Positions 23,149 through 33,300 of a DNA stretch of 64,000 bases are shown here, in pieces. A model generated the notes under the pieces. It was not told the origin of the DNA. It saw only the letters and a program-made list of their open reading frames with translations, and ran no database searches. A program made the translations under genes and the position numbers. Origin of the DNA: Azolla caroliniana (taxonomy: Eukaryota; Polypodiophyta); assembly GCA_043228905.1 (NCBI GenBank), contig JBHGNT010000022.1:10912001-10976000 (forward strand), given 5' to 3'. Numbering within the stretch: the stretch's first letter is position 1; the number at the start of each line of letters is the position of its first letter.

Positions 23149-24160
23149 TAATATAGCAAGTGTATTATTTGTATAGAGTGCTCAATGACATCGATTACTT
23201 TTAGCTTAGATATACCAATCATAAGTGAGTAGAAGCAATACATGTCTTGCATGACCAAAGAAATTTGGATACATTTAATATTGTAGCAAGCTAGCAAGTA
23301 GAAAGATTGTGATAAAACCATCACACAAGAATATCCAATAAACTCAAAATGCATTTTGCCCAAACAACACATTTGTTTAACATTCGGGGCACATGTGTTC
23401 TTATGCAAATGGAAGCTCTATGAATGGAAATGTTGGAAGCTTCACATAGAACTCAAAATAAATAGTACACAAAGATAATTGACAGGATTGCAGTAAAACT
23501 ATAAGGGGTGAGTTATCGTTATAGAAAAGTTATGCCTTGAAATTTTGAGGGAATTACTATGAAGGATAAGTGCTTATGACAAGTCAAATAAAGAACATAG
23601 ACCTTGTAAGACTTGAAAACAAAAGGGATAAGACCGAAACTGCAAATTAGTGTCAACATACATGACATGAGAGATGAACCATTGATAACTATGAATTACG
23701 TAATTTTCTACAAGGCTAGGATTGAAAATTTCAGCTATGGAGCATCAAGGAAGTAATAAAAGGAAATAATTATATACATGTCTCAGTTGTTACATGTAGT
23801 GTTAGGACCAAAAAAAGACTTCATGAGTTGTGTATAGGCACATGTGCCTTGGAAAACTATGGGAGTTTCTTGACACTTGAGCCCAAAGGTTGTGAAAACA
23901 ATATGAAGAATCGAACGAAGGAAACAGTGTTGTTGAATGCCTTTAGTATATTTGATGCACCACAAATCTATAATGACAAGGGGTGGGTCGGTGTTACACC
24001 ACCGAAATTTTGTGATTAGGGTGGATCTTTGATCAGACTTGGACTCACGTGTCAACACTGCTCGATTGCATGAAAGATGACTAAGTGAAGAATGGGGACA
24101 TGTTGAACATACCACCCAACCACTCTCTGTTCAGCCTAAAACGACCTCTGTGAGTCATGG
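23144..24160. repeat. Dispersed repeat, resumed part, then unassigned sequence
   Basis: From 23144 the sequence again follows the repeat seen at 12602 onward (TAGAGTGCTCAATGACATCGATTAC). It then carries about 480 bp (23201-23682) absent from the other copy and resumes at TAACTATGAATTACGTAATTTTC to about 23850 (CTTCATGAGTTGTGTATAGGCAC). The stretch 23850-24160 is unassigned. It contains a CACGTG G-box core at 24046-24051, about 0.9 kb upstream of the KASI start. Confidence 0.6.
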
Positions 24161-24219
24161 GTGTCTTCTCCATCCGCTGAGAAGTCTTTAGAAGCCCATG
24201 ACACACGGGGCCTTCTCAA

Positions 24220-24450
24220 TGGTAGAGAAGGCCCTCGCCTCAATCCGTTGAGGATGGTGTGTTGTGGTTCCGATCACGGAACCCCACCCCCTCAAGACAA
24301 CGGATGCGTTACAATGGGTGCCGTATCTACCCATCGAGAAGGCCCTCGCCTCGATCCGTCGAGGGTGGTGTGTTGTAGTCCCAATCGCGGAATCCCTCAA
24401 CAACACGTCAGATGTGTTACACAGTTGGGTCGAGAGACAATGCGGTCTCG
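24220..24450. repeat. GC-rich tandem duplication (period about 111 bp) upstream of KASI
   Basis: GAGAAGGCCCTCGCCTC starts at about 24225 and again at about 24336, each followed by similar text (ATCCGTTGAGGATGGTGTGTTGT against ATCCGTCGAGGGTGGTGTGTTGT in 20-base pieces) and AACGGATGCGTTAC-like sequence. The block is far more GC-rich than its surroundings. Origin unknown. Confidence 0.75.
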
Positions 24451-24606
24451 AGGGCCCGATGGGGCGGAGCGGGCAAAAAGCATCTGCATCCGCAAAGCTC
24501 GATCGGAATCGAGATCCGAGCAGATCCGAGCAGATCAAAGCATGGACGTAAAATGGCCGGATCTTGCGCCATAGCGGGGTAGGTGCTCCTGGGCCACAGC
24601 CCCTTG

Positions 24607-24619
24607 GGAGACAAGGCAC

Positions 24620-24653
<34 letters not shown>

Positions 24654-24830
24654 CCCACATCTCTCTCTCTCTCTCACTCTATGTGCCTTGTCTCCTTTGA
24701 GTGAGAGAGAGAGAGAGAGAGAGATGTGGGTCTCTCTCTCTCTCTCTCCTCTGTATGCATGAGGAATTGAATTGGGCATGCATGAATGGAGAGGCTTCTT
24801 CTCTCTCTCTCTCTCTCTCTCTGCACCTTT
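24607..24830. repeat. GA/CT microsatellite cluster with a hairpin
   Basis: GGAGACAAGGCACATAGAG at 24607 is matched by its reverse complement at about 24672-24694, with AG and CT runs between and around them. Further alternating AG and CT runs lie at 24700-24725, 24731-24750 and 24799-24822. The whole can fold into a long hairpin. GA/CT tracts close upstream of plant genes often overlap the promoter. Confidence 0.85.
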
Positions 24831-24963
24831 TCTTATACATACATATAGAGAACCAACAATAAGAAAGAAGAGGAGGATCTGCTCTGAAGCTTTGCCCCCC
24901 CCCCCCAAATCCTTCTGAGAACTTCCTGGCCCTGGTTGTGCCCTAACAATTACTACTACTACT
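24831..24963 (+). promoter_or_regulatory. Probable core promoter and 5' UTR of KASI
   Basis: A TATA-like CTTATACATACATATAG lies at about 24833-24849, downstream of the CT tract (a pyrimidine patch). The rest forms a short putative leader with a C-run at 24896-24906 and (ACT)n just before the start codon. The start context is CTACTATGG, with G at +4 as usual for plants. The transcription start itself is inferred. Confidence 0.5.
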
Positions 24964-27575
24964 ATGGCCTCTTCTTCCTCTCCTCTGTTTCTTCAATTCA
25001 ATGGGCTCAGAGCTTCGGAAGCCTCTTCTTCCTTCCTTCCAGATTTTGTTTCCATGTCTCCTTCTCTCTCACAACCCCCTCAAGGTACTTCATACTTCCT
25101 TTTTTCTCTGTTTTTAATCCATGCCTTAACGTGACAATGTACATACATTATGAGGGGAATTTTCTCCCCATGTTTCTGTTGTTGAGCTTCTATTCACAAA
25201 CCAAATCTTTTGATGAGTAAATTATGCGTGAAGGGTCTTTTTTTGTTAATTTATGCGTCTTCCTCTGTGTAATATAAGAGTAGTTCCTTCTTCCTGTTCT
25301 TTTTATACGTTGAAGATCTCATATGGGAACCTATGCATGCATACATGCATGTGTTAGCTCATCACAATTAGGTTAAGATCATGTTTGTATTCCAATCGTT
25401 GCGAGTTTCTTAGCATTGTTTGCCTAGTATCGTTTCTAAAACAATAATGGGATTCGATTATCGAACATTCTATGAGAGAACTATGCTTGAGACTTATGGG
25501 TTCAGCTCAAATTTCGAGAATATTCTATCAAAAAACTATGCTTGGGAGTTATGGTTTCATGCTGAAATTTGTATCCTCATTTTGAGAATATTCTATCGAA
25601 AAACTATGCTTGGGAGTTATGGTTTCATGTTGACATTCGAATCCTCATTTCGAGAATATTGTATCAAAAAACTATGTTTGGGAGCTATGGTTTCATGTTG
25701 AAATTCAAATCCTCGGATTTAGTCTCATATGTTTGTAAATTTTTGTTTTCCTCAGGCAGGAATGTGGCCTTAACCAGGGCTATGGTTGCCTCGGCACCCA
25801 AGAGAGAGAAAGATCCGAAGAAGAGAGTTGTGATCACGGGGATGGGATTGGTTTCTGTCTTTGGGAACAATGTGGACACATTCTATGATAAGCTTCTAGA
25901 AGGTCAGAGTGGTATCTCTCTGATTGACCGTTTTGATGCCTCTCAATTCCCGACCCGATTTGCGGGCCAAATCAAAGGTTTCTCATCCGAAGGCTACATC
26001 GATGGTAAGAATGACCGTCGGCTCGATGATTGCCTCCGATATTGCTTAGTCAGTGGAAAGAAAGCATTAGAGAATGCTAATCTCGGATCAGAAAATTTGT
26101 CGACGGTAATGTCTGTTCAAATTTAAAAGTCTTATTGTAAGGATTTTTTTTTGCAGTGTGTTCCATGATCAAATATTTCCATATGTGTGCGTGGATAGTA
26201 CATTGTGAAAACCATTTTATTGTCGGTAATGTTTGTTCAAATGGAAAGACAGTTTTATAGTCGGTAATGTTTGTTCAAATGGAAAGACAGTTTTATATAG
26301 GAAGAAAAAGTGTTCTATCAGTTAAAAGAAGAGATAGATCTTCCTTTAAAAGTCTCGTAAGGATTTTTTTCGCAATGTGTTCCATTGATCAAATATTTCC
26401 ATGTGTGTGTGCAGTAGTACATTGTGAAAACCATTTTCTCGTGAAACTTCAAAACATGAAGTCATGGAAAATCGATCCATGGTGGAGATGTTATACATCA
26501 TGTTGTCAACTATCTAATTCTTGCACATTGGTCTCTATTTTTGTTTGTGGAGATCTCTAAACTTTTGTTTTATTGGTTCCTAGATTGATAAGGCGAGGAT
26601 AGGCATACTTGTTGGGTCTGGAATGGGTGGTCTGACTGTATTCTCTGATGGAGTCCAAGCTCTAATCGAGAAAGGATACAAGAGAATAACACCCTTTTTC
26701 ATCCCATATGCTATTACAAACATGGGGTCTGCACTATTGGCAATAGACTTGGGTCTAATGGGACCAAATTATTCAATCTCAACAGCATGTGCAACATCGA
26801 ATTATTGTTTCTATGCAGCCGCAAACCATATTCGCAAAGGAGAGGCCGATATAATGGTGGCAGGTGGAACCGAGGCAGCTATAATACCTGTAGGCTTAGG
26901 AGGGTTTGTGGCTTGCCGAGCGCTTTCTCAAAGGAATAGTGAACCAGAAACTGCATCTCGCCCATGGGACAAGAACCGGGACGGATTTGTCATGGGTGAA
27001 GGAGCCGGCGTCCTGGTTCGTTCTTTGAAAAATAGATTAGTTTTATGTGTTCTCTTTGTGCCTTGTGCGTAAATCTAAGTTGATCAATTGTATATGCACG
27101 TATATTGTCTTTTTCCTATGTATAGGCACATGTTCTTTGAATGTCTGGTTTTTTCTTCTTCTTTTTGTTTTGATGCATAGTGATCTAAAATGATTCGATT
27201 TCTTATGGATGTTTTGACGATTGGAAGTTGATCCAATTGTATATGCATGCATATTGTCTTCTCGTAATGTATATGTGCATGTTTCTTTGAATTGTCTGGT
27301 TTTTTCTTTTTTTGTTTTGATGCATGGTGATCTAAAAGGATTCGATTTCTTATGGATGTTTTGACGATGATTGGATGTTTTCTTCTCGGAAGGTAATGGA
27401 GAGCTTAGAACATGCTAAGAAGCGAGGGGCCCCGATCATAGCGGAATATCTGGGTGGTGCTGTCACATGTGATGCTCACCACATGACTGATCCACGGGCT
27501 GATGGCTTGGGTGTGTCGACTTGTATCATCAATGCACTCAAGGATGGAGGCATTTCATCAGAAGAGGTATATGTT

Positions 27576-27609
<34 letters not shown>

Positions 27610-28683
27610 GATAGATAGATAGATAGATGTAGAGACACATTTATATTGCTTTGTTTATGGCCATTTTTATACCGGATTTTCGTCAGGTAAACTACATAAA
27701 TGCCCACGCCACTTCAACTCCAGTCGGTGATCTTGCCGAAGTGAATGCTTTGAGAAAGGTCTTTAAAGATCCGCAAGGAATCAAAATAAATTCCACAAAG
27801 GTAAAAAGAAATTTATAATGTAATGATGCAAGAATTTATTTATTTATTTTAATGTAATGATGCAAGAATTTATTTATTTATTTTAATGTAATGATGCAAG
27901 AATTTATTTGTCTATTTAAATATAATGATGCAAGAATTTATTTATTTATTTTAATATAATGATGAATTTCTTTTTTCTTATTAATGTAATGATACAAGAT
28001 TTTTTATTTTTTATTTTAAAATATAATGATGCAAGAATCTATTATTATTTTAATATAATGATGCAAGAATTTATTTATTTATTTTAACATAACGATGCAA
28101 GATTTTTATTTTTTTTATTTTTAAATATAATGATGCAAGAAATTTTTATTTATTTATTTTATTTTAAATATAATGATGCAAGAAAGTTTACTCGTAACAT
28201 TTGCCATCGACTCAAATGGTTTGTTTGGCTTTGGTAATTATCTTGCAGTCAATGATAGGGCATTGCTTAGGGGCTGCCGGAGGCCTTGAAGCCATAGCAA
28301 CGATTAAAGCTTTGACCACTGGTTATGTTCACCCTACGATAAACCAATTTGTATGTCACCATGTTGTAAACATTTTTTCAACTAGGAATTCCTATTTTTT
28401 ATTTATGTGATAAGATGGTAACTAGGAAATTCCCTTATGATACTGGTTGTCAGGACTTGGAACCGGCGGTAGAGTTCGATACAGTCGCAGGTGTCAAGCA
28501 AAAACACGAGATTAATGTTGGTAAGTAATATTCGTGAAATTTTGATGCATAGATAATGTGTTTTTTTTCTGTTTCAAAAATATGCTGATTGATTTTGCTG
28601 TATCTTGATATGTAGCAATATCAAACTCCTTTGGATTTGGAGGACATAATTCAGTGGTGGTATTTGCGCCTTTTCATGAGTGA
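24964..28683 (+). CDS. KASI: 3-oxoacyl-[acyl-carrier-protein] synthase I (beta-ketoacyl-ACP synthase I), chloroplast
   Basis: Condensing enzyme of plastid type II fatty-acid synthesis: joins malonyl-ACP to C4-C14 acyl-ACP in the stroma, leading to C16. Eight exons with GT-AG borders in frame: 24964-25084, 25756-26105, 26584-27015, 27393-27566, 27687-27800, 28249-28350, 28454-28520, 28616-28683; total 1428 nt, 475 residues, the usual KASI length. Residues 1 to about 55 are Ser-rich and acidic-poor, like a transit peptide. The mature part opens DPKKRVVITGMGLVSVFG. The thiolase-fold triad is complete: Cys226 in STACATSN, His366 in NAHATST and His402 in KSMIGHCLGAAGG, with the GFGGHNS loop at the C-terminus. 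Cys-His spacing (140) fits FabF-type enzymes. KASI rather than KASII is judged from close resemblance to the plant KASI sequence. No disruption seen. The start is the first Met that gives a transit peptide. Confidence 0.95.
25440..25716 (+). repeat. 68-bp tandem repeat in KASI intron 1
   Basis: GAGAATATT recurs at about 25516, 25584 and 25652, each followed by CTATCAAAAAACTATGCTTG-like text and TATGGTTTCATG. There are three full copies and a partial one, ending about 40 bp before the 3' splice site. The repeats happen to be open in one frame, but the region is intronic because the exon 1/exon 2 junction is in phase without it. Confidence 0.88.
26098..26450 (+). repeat. Tandem duplications in KASI intron 2 that copy the 5' splice site
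   Basis: The exon 2 donor text (GTCGACGGTAATGTCTGTTC at about 26099) recurs as TCGGTAATGTTTGTTCAAAT at 26223 and 26261, a 38-bp tandem pair. Downstream text (TAAGGATTTTTTT, GTGTTCCA, GATCAAATATTTCCAT, GTACATTGTGAAAACCATTTT) also appears twice, at about 26140-26218 and 26356-26440. The decoy donors lie 117 and 155 bp into the intron. Confidence 0.85.
27077..27374 (+). repeat. Tandem duplication (about 150 bp) in KASI intron 3
   Basis: AAGTTGATCAATTGTATATG at 27077 and AAGTTGATCCAATTGTATAT at 27227 start two copies that stay alignable through TGATGCAT, GTGATCTAAAA and TTCTTATGGATGTTTTGACG. The second copy ends about 20 bp before the exon 4 acceptor. Confidence 0.88.
27569..27628 (+). repeat. 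(TA)n and (TAGA)n microsatellites in KASI intron 4
   Basis: An AT run (about 27576-27602) is followed by GATA/TAGA repeats to about 27627, starting within a few bases of the exon 4 donor at 27567. Confidence 0.85.
27822..28190 (+). repeat. AT-rich minisatellite in KASI intron 5
   Basis: About nine to ten degenerate copies, 35-45 bp each, of a unit containing AATGATGCAAGAATTTATTT and TTATTTTAA. They fill nearly all of intron 5 (27801-28248). Confidence 0.85.
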
Positions 28684-28915
28684 TTTTTGAAGTGCTCTCT
28701 TTTATTCCTAGTATTGTTCCATCTTTCCTATTCAAAGCCAATTCGGCAATTTGTTATTTCTGAATTGCGGGTGCAAATAATTACAAGTTGTAACGCATTT
28801 TCATGAGTTATTTTTGAAGTGCTCTCTTATATTCCTAGTATTGTTCCACCTTTGCAATTCAAAGCCAATTGGGCAATTTGTTATTTCTGAATTATGGATT
28901 GTGGATGAAAACGAG
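28667..28915 (+). repeat. 127-bp tandem duplication spanning the KASI stop codon and 3' UTR
   Basis: Copy 1 begins at 28667 (CGCCTTTTCATGAGTGA, the last codons and stop) and copy 2 at 28794 (CGCATTTTCATGAGTTA). Both continue through TTTTTGAAGTGCTCTCTT, ATTCCTAGTATTGTTCCA and CAATTTGTTATTTCTGAATT. In copy 2 the stop position reads TTA. The first copy keeps the frame, so the gene is intact. Confidence 0.9.
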
Positions 28916-29948
28916 TTCCTAAGGTCAAAATATAGGGGTTATCCTCGGATTTTTGTTTGAGATTAACCATTGAAAAACATTTGAGATTAGCAACTGAGAA
29001 ACATGCGATCTTTTTGTTGCAACAATTGATGTATGTGTGTGCGGGTGTGTGCATTCTACTCTTATATTAACTTTTGAGATATGTAGGTGTGTGTGTAGCA
29101 AGTAGTAATCTAGTACATGTATATTTAAAAGTGAACAAATCCTTGGGCTTTATTAGCCAGCAAAGCATGGATCAGACATTATGTTGAAGGGGGTCAATGT
29201 ATATTTTGTTCATCACAATTTTTCAACAACCTTGACCTAGTTAGATGTCATATGAATGTAGACATGCCTATGATGGGTGTGACATAATAAAGGCATCTAC
29301 CAATGATGGGTGTGACATAATAATAAAGTCAAGTTTGGTACACAAGTGATTCTTACCCCTTGTGTGAATGTGCACATCTTCTCTCTCAACTTCTCCATTT
29401 CGCACCCCATTTCTTGTTTTTATTTCTCCTTGGACCATTTTCATTTGTATGTTTAAAACTTGTGTTGTCTTGTAACATGGATGATGCACTTTATCAACAT
29501 CAATATTTCCAAACATCCATGCTTGTGAATTGTCATTAGATTTTGATAGAAAAAGGCCCTCAAGTATATATGCATGAAATGTGGTTGGAAATAATGGGCT
29601 CCAAAAGAGCACATCGCAGAACGAGTCGAAAGCTACTAGTTCTATGGTGGTGCACAAAATGCTTCAAACCTTTTTGAGATTATCCAAAAGTACTATGATA
29701 CTTTCAACTAATGTTTTTAAAGACACTTTAGCTTTACCCTTCACTACTTAATAATAATGTATATGAAATATGTTTGTTACCTTAATAATAAATATAACTA
29801 GTTTAGGGAATCCATTGAAATCAATGTTGAGCTAATGTATTATAAACTCAAGAATAAGATTTCTCCTTCTGTCTTTCTCATAGAATAGATGATATTTCCA
29901 TACACACACACTCTCTACATATGGAAAAATGGTTTGGAACATGATTGT
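28916..29948. other. No gene recognised
   Basis: Intergenic DNA between KASI and copia element A. A direct repeat of about 30 bp (CTACCAATGATGGGTGTGAC and neighbours) occurs near 29270-29320. A minus-strand ORF at 29268-29657 has no recognisable domain. No RNA gene or element end was seen. Confidence 0.55.
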
Positions 29949-31156
29949 TGTTGGGAAAATAGGTCCCTCTTGATGGGAAGGAGAGCACAAGTTGGATCAA
30001 TTGGATACGAAGGAAAAGCAAATCCGGATCCGGATTCCGATCCAGATCAGCATTCGCATCGGATCTGGAGAGGCATCCAGAAAAGGCCACATATGTAAAT
30101 AGGTTTTTCTTGTGCTACGCCTATTTAGGCCAGATTTGTAAATAGTCCTAAGTTATATAAGTATAAACATAGATTGACATATTCGCATTCGTCGGGTTTC
30201 CCATTCGAATGCAAACGAATACGAATACGAATGGGTGGTCAAGTATTCGTTTAACTCAAAAAAAAAAACAACTATGTCTTTTTACTTTCCTAGGATAAAA
30301 AAAGGAACTTGACAATAAATAGGGATAATAAAAGAGGGACTTGGGGATTTGACACTAAATTTTTGTAATAAATGTATAACTTATAAGTTATAAGTATGTA
30401 TTCGTTTTATTTTTAATAAATAAATAAAACAAAATAAAGGCTCATTAATTTCTCACTTTTTATTCCCTCAAAATTTATGGATATTTTTATTTTGATATTA
30501 AAAATAGTACTTCAAACTAATCATATTTGCAAGTAGAACTAAATTTTTATAATAAATGTATAACTTATGAGTTATAAGTATTCGTTTTTTAAAAATAAAT
30601 AAATTAATTAATTAATTAAAATAAGTTTCATAAACTCTCTTGACAGTAAAATCTATTAATGAATAATTGTTCTTTTCTTGGTGAAATAAATTTATTTAAA
30701 TAAATAAATAAATATTTTATATATATTTTGCAAAACGAATGGGTTTTTAATATTCTTGGGGCTATTTCATATTCTCGAATATTGAGAATATTGCGCATGG
30801 AGAATATCACGAATATCACGCATATGTCAATCTATGAGGATAAAGATAACTAGGGCAAAACTTTATGTATAGAGTTATCGACAGTGCAATTGAGAGAGGA
30901 GAGAAGAAGTTGAGCATCTCTGTTGTAACCACTTATAGGTGAAGAAGACGAGCTCAAGATCGTTGCCTGCGAGTCTCATTGTATTGGCTCTCATAATGAA
31001 CTGTTCGGAGTTTGTGGGCTCTCGTGGTTTTTTACCTGGTTGGGGTTTTCCACGCTAATATCCTGTGTCACCGTGTAAGTGAATCATTTTTTATTTTTTG
31101 CTTTCTCTCCTTTGTACTTGAATCTTGGTTGTGGCCGAACCCCTATTCTAAATAAA
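29949..31156 (+). repeat. 5' LTR of copia element A, interrupted by a MITE
   Basis: Starts TGTTGGGAAAATAGGTCCCTC, comparable with TGTTAGGATTTCAGTCCCTC at the LTRs of element B, and shares AAATAGTCCTAA, AGTATAAA, AGGGCAAA and GAGTTTGTGGGCTC landmarks. It ends just before the PBS at 31158. Without the 669-bp MITE it is about 540 bp. It is clearly more diverged than the two LTRs of B, so A is the older insertion. The 5' end could be three bases further left. Confidence 0.75.
30160..30844. mobile_element. hAT-like MITE (669 bp) in the LTR of element A
   Basis: Perfect 15-bp terminal inverted repeats CATAGATTGACATAT at 30168-30182 and 30822-30836. The flanks are AGTATAAA (30160-30167) and AGGATAAA (30837-30844), 7 of 8 the same. 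The target sequence (AGTATAAA inside the LTR) is visible unbroken in both LTRs of element B (about 31814 and 34550). The interior is AT-rich and non-coding, with ATTCG/CGAAT motifs near both ends. Confidence 0.88.
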
Positions 31157-31157
31157 C

Positions 31158-31168
31158 TGGTATCAGAG
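31158..31168 (+). promoter_or_regulatory. Primer binding site of copia element A
   Basis: TGGTATCAGAG, complementary to the 3' end of initiator tRNA-Met, directly after the LTR. Confidence 0.88.
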
Positions 31169-31198
31169 TGAAGGTTCATTACCTTCAAGAGAAAGAAA

Positions 31199-31594
31199 AT
31201 GGAAGACACATTTGGGGGAATGTTCAAGCTAACTGAGTCCAAATACTCTGTGTGGAAGTCGAAGATGAGAGACATGTTGGTATGCAAAGATTTTTGGCTG
31301 TTGGTGCAATATGGGAAGACCAAGCCCAACAAGATCAATGCATCGACTTGGGAAGTCATGCATCTGAAGGTAGTGGCATACATAAGGTGTTTTATAGACA
31401 TGAGTTCTGTACAACAACTTCAATGAAGAAAACAAGGTGGACGTCCTTTGGGAGATGATCGACATTATGTTCGAGAACAAAAATGGCATCAACAGAGTCT
31501 CAGTTTTCAAGAAGATTGTGAGACTCCGGTATCAGGATGGCTCCAACATGGCGGAGCTCCTAAATGCCTTTCGGGGACTGATCAACCAAACCAC
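31199..31594 (+). pseudogene. copia element A gag, N-terminal part
   Basis: Starts MEDTFGGMFKLTESKYSVWKS at 31199 and continues, after a frameshift near 31410, with NKVDVLWEMIDIMFENKNG and FKKIVRLRYQDGSNMAELLN, ending AFRGLINQT where element B begins. It is the UBN2-type Gag of Tnt1/Tork-like elements and matches the B gag at 32284-32775 closely. The rest of this gag lies at 34970 onward, beyond element B. Confidence 0.88.
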
Positions 31595-32232
31595 TGTTAG
31601 GATTTCAGTCCCTCTGGATGGGATATGAGAACTCGGCAACGTAGACATGGTGAGAATCGGATGATGAGTACCCGACAAGGAAGACCCGGTGAGAACCGGA
31701 TGACGCAGGCCCGATGAGAACCTCTCACCGGATGAAGGGACATATATGGAAATATGTTTCTGAGAGCCCATTGGGGCTATATCTGTAAATAGTCCTAAAG
31801 TTATATTAGTATAAATATGACCTAGGGCAAACAATGTAAGTGATTTTTATTGTCGTGTTGTCATTATTTGTTGTATAGAGTTATTGGTGTAACTGCTATA
31901 CAGAGCGCAACATAGAGAGAGAGAGAGATAGAGAGAAACAGAGTAAGTCCTTGTTGTAACCGCCGCCAGGCGAAGAGTGTGAGGACGAGGTCGCTACCTC
32001 CGTGTCCACCTGTTGTATTCCCCTCGACATAGTGATAGTTTGGAGTCTGTGGGCTCCCATGGTTTTTCCCGTTTAGGGTTTTCCACGTTAACATCTTGTG
32101 TACTCTCTTGTTACAGTGGGTTTTTGTGTATACATGCATCTATCTCCACATTCCCATTTCTGTGTTTGTAATTCTTAACGAAGTGATCTAAGTCTCGGTT
32201 ATGGCCGAAGACTATTCTGTATATTCTCGTTA
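31595..32232 (+). repeat. 5' LTR of copia element B
   Basis: 638 bp, TGTTAGGATTTCAG to TATTCTCGTTA. It is about 70 bp longer than the 3' LTR (34400-34969) because of an extra repeated block near 31645-31715 (CGGTGAGAACCGGATGA-like copies). The final CA has become TA. Confidence 0.9.
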
Positions 32233-32235
32233 ATC

Positions 32236-32246
32236 TGGTATTAGAG
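32236..32246 (+). promoter_or_regulatory. Primer binding site of copia element B (one mismatch)
   Basis: TGGTATTAGAG, which differs from the tRNA-Met complement TGGTATCAGAG by one C-to-T change. Confidence 0.85.
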
Positions 32247-32283
32247 CGAAACGACACAGAAAAGGGAAGATTCATTTGGCGGC

Positions 32284-32775
32284 ATGTTCAAGCTCACTGG
32301 CTCCAACTACTCAATGTGGAAGTCAAAGATGAGGGACATGCTCGTGCTTAAAGATCCTTGGTTGCCGGTTCAGTTCGGGGACAAGAGACCGGATAAGATC
32401 GACGTCACGGTGTGGGAGGTAATGCACATGAAGATGACGGCATACATCTGGTGCTTCATCAACATGAGCCTGTACAACAACTTCAATGAAGAGAGTAAGG
32501 CTCATGAGCTTTGGGAGAAGATTAACATTATGTTTCAGAACAAAGATGCTGTCAATCGGGTTTCGGTATTCCGGAAGCTAGTAAGACTCTGGTACCAAGA
32601 TGACTCTAGCATGGCGGAGCACATGAATGCCTTCCAGGGGCTGATTCACCAGGCAAAATCGTTGGAAGTATCTATCGCCGATGAGGTACTAACACTGCTC
32701 CTGCTCAGTTCCCTCCCAGATAGTTGGGAGACGTTGGTTGTCACTTTGGGCAACGCCGGGCCGGAAGGAAAATAG
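32284..32775 (+). pseudogene. copia element B Gag (UBN2 domain)
   Basis: A 163-codon open frame beginning MFKLTGSNYSMWKSKMRDML, with the conserved Trp/Trp pattern, AHELWEKINIMFQNKDAVNR and VRLWYQDDSSMAEHMNAFQG, ending SLPDSWETLVVTLGNAGPEGK before a stop. This is the capsid part of Tnt1-like Gag. The nucleocapsid part follows in another frame. The true start may lie a little upstream (around 32270), where the A copy has METs that B lacks. Confidence 0.88.
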
Positions 32776-32799
32776 TTATCCCTAGTAAGAGTCAAGTTG

Positions 32800-33300
32800 A
32801 GCTTGCTAGATGAGGAGGCGCGTTAGAAAGACAAGGATACGAGCTCCGACTCCAAAGCGCTCCTTACCGAATCGGAACGCGGAAGACAAAGGAATCAGAG
32901 TCCCTAGAACCGGGAAAAGTCGAGGACACGGTCAAAGTCAAGGGGGAGGCCCACTTGCTTCTATTGTGGCAAGCCGAGGCACTTCCAGAAGAACTGTCGG
33001 CATTTCCGAAAAGACAAGGGAACCAACAGTACCGATTCGAAGAAGTCACCGAACTGAAACGGTTCGAATCGGCGAGGACCGGATCAGAAGGGAACGACGG
33101 CAATCGCGGCTAGTGAAGAGGAGTTGATGCTCATCACTGAGGAGAGTGATTTTAACCTTGCCGTCGACGAGACAACGTGGGTTGTCGACTCCGGAGCGTC
33201 GTTCCACCTTACCCCGGACCGGAAATGCTTCTCATCCTACACAGCCGGTGAGCACAACTGTGTCTGGATGTGCTATTGACGACATTAACCGGATGCAAGT
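32800..33300 (+). pseudogene. copia element B nucleocapsid and protease region
   Basis: The zinc knuckle CFYCGKPRHFQKNC lies near 32957-33000; the usual Gly before His is Arg. A stop (SPN then TGA) follows near 33055. The protease active site reads WVVDSGASFHLTPD near 33177-33220, with a canonical DSG. After about 33240 the frame decays, with scraps of GAG-pre-integrase leader (GRLDDEGYTDSIQNGVMKFCKGSL-like pieces) up to about 33430. The integrase is missing. Confidence 0.8.

Noticed and set aside
24188-24908. Overlapping ORFs on both strands upstream of KASI
   Set aside because: They are created by GA/CT runs and the GC-rich duplication; no domain, and they precede the promoter-like sequence.
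25420-25750. Open frame running into KASI exon 2 from intron 1
   Set aside because: It is the 68-bp tandem repeat read in frame. Splicing exon 1 (24964-25084) to 25756 gives a normal transit peptide and a correct phase.
27822-28190. Regular 35-45 bp repeats that could suggest a CRISPR array
   Set aside because: The repeats are AT-rich, degenerate, head-to-tail without unique spacers, and lie in a plant intron.
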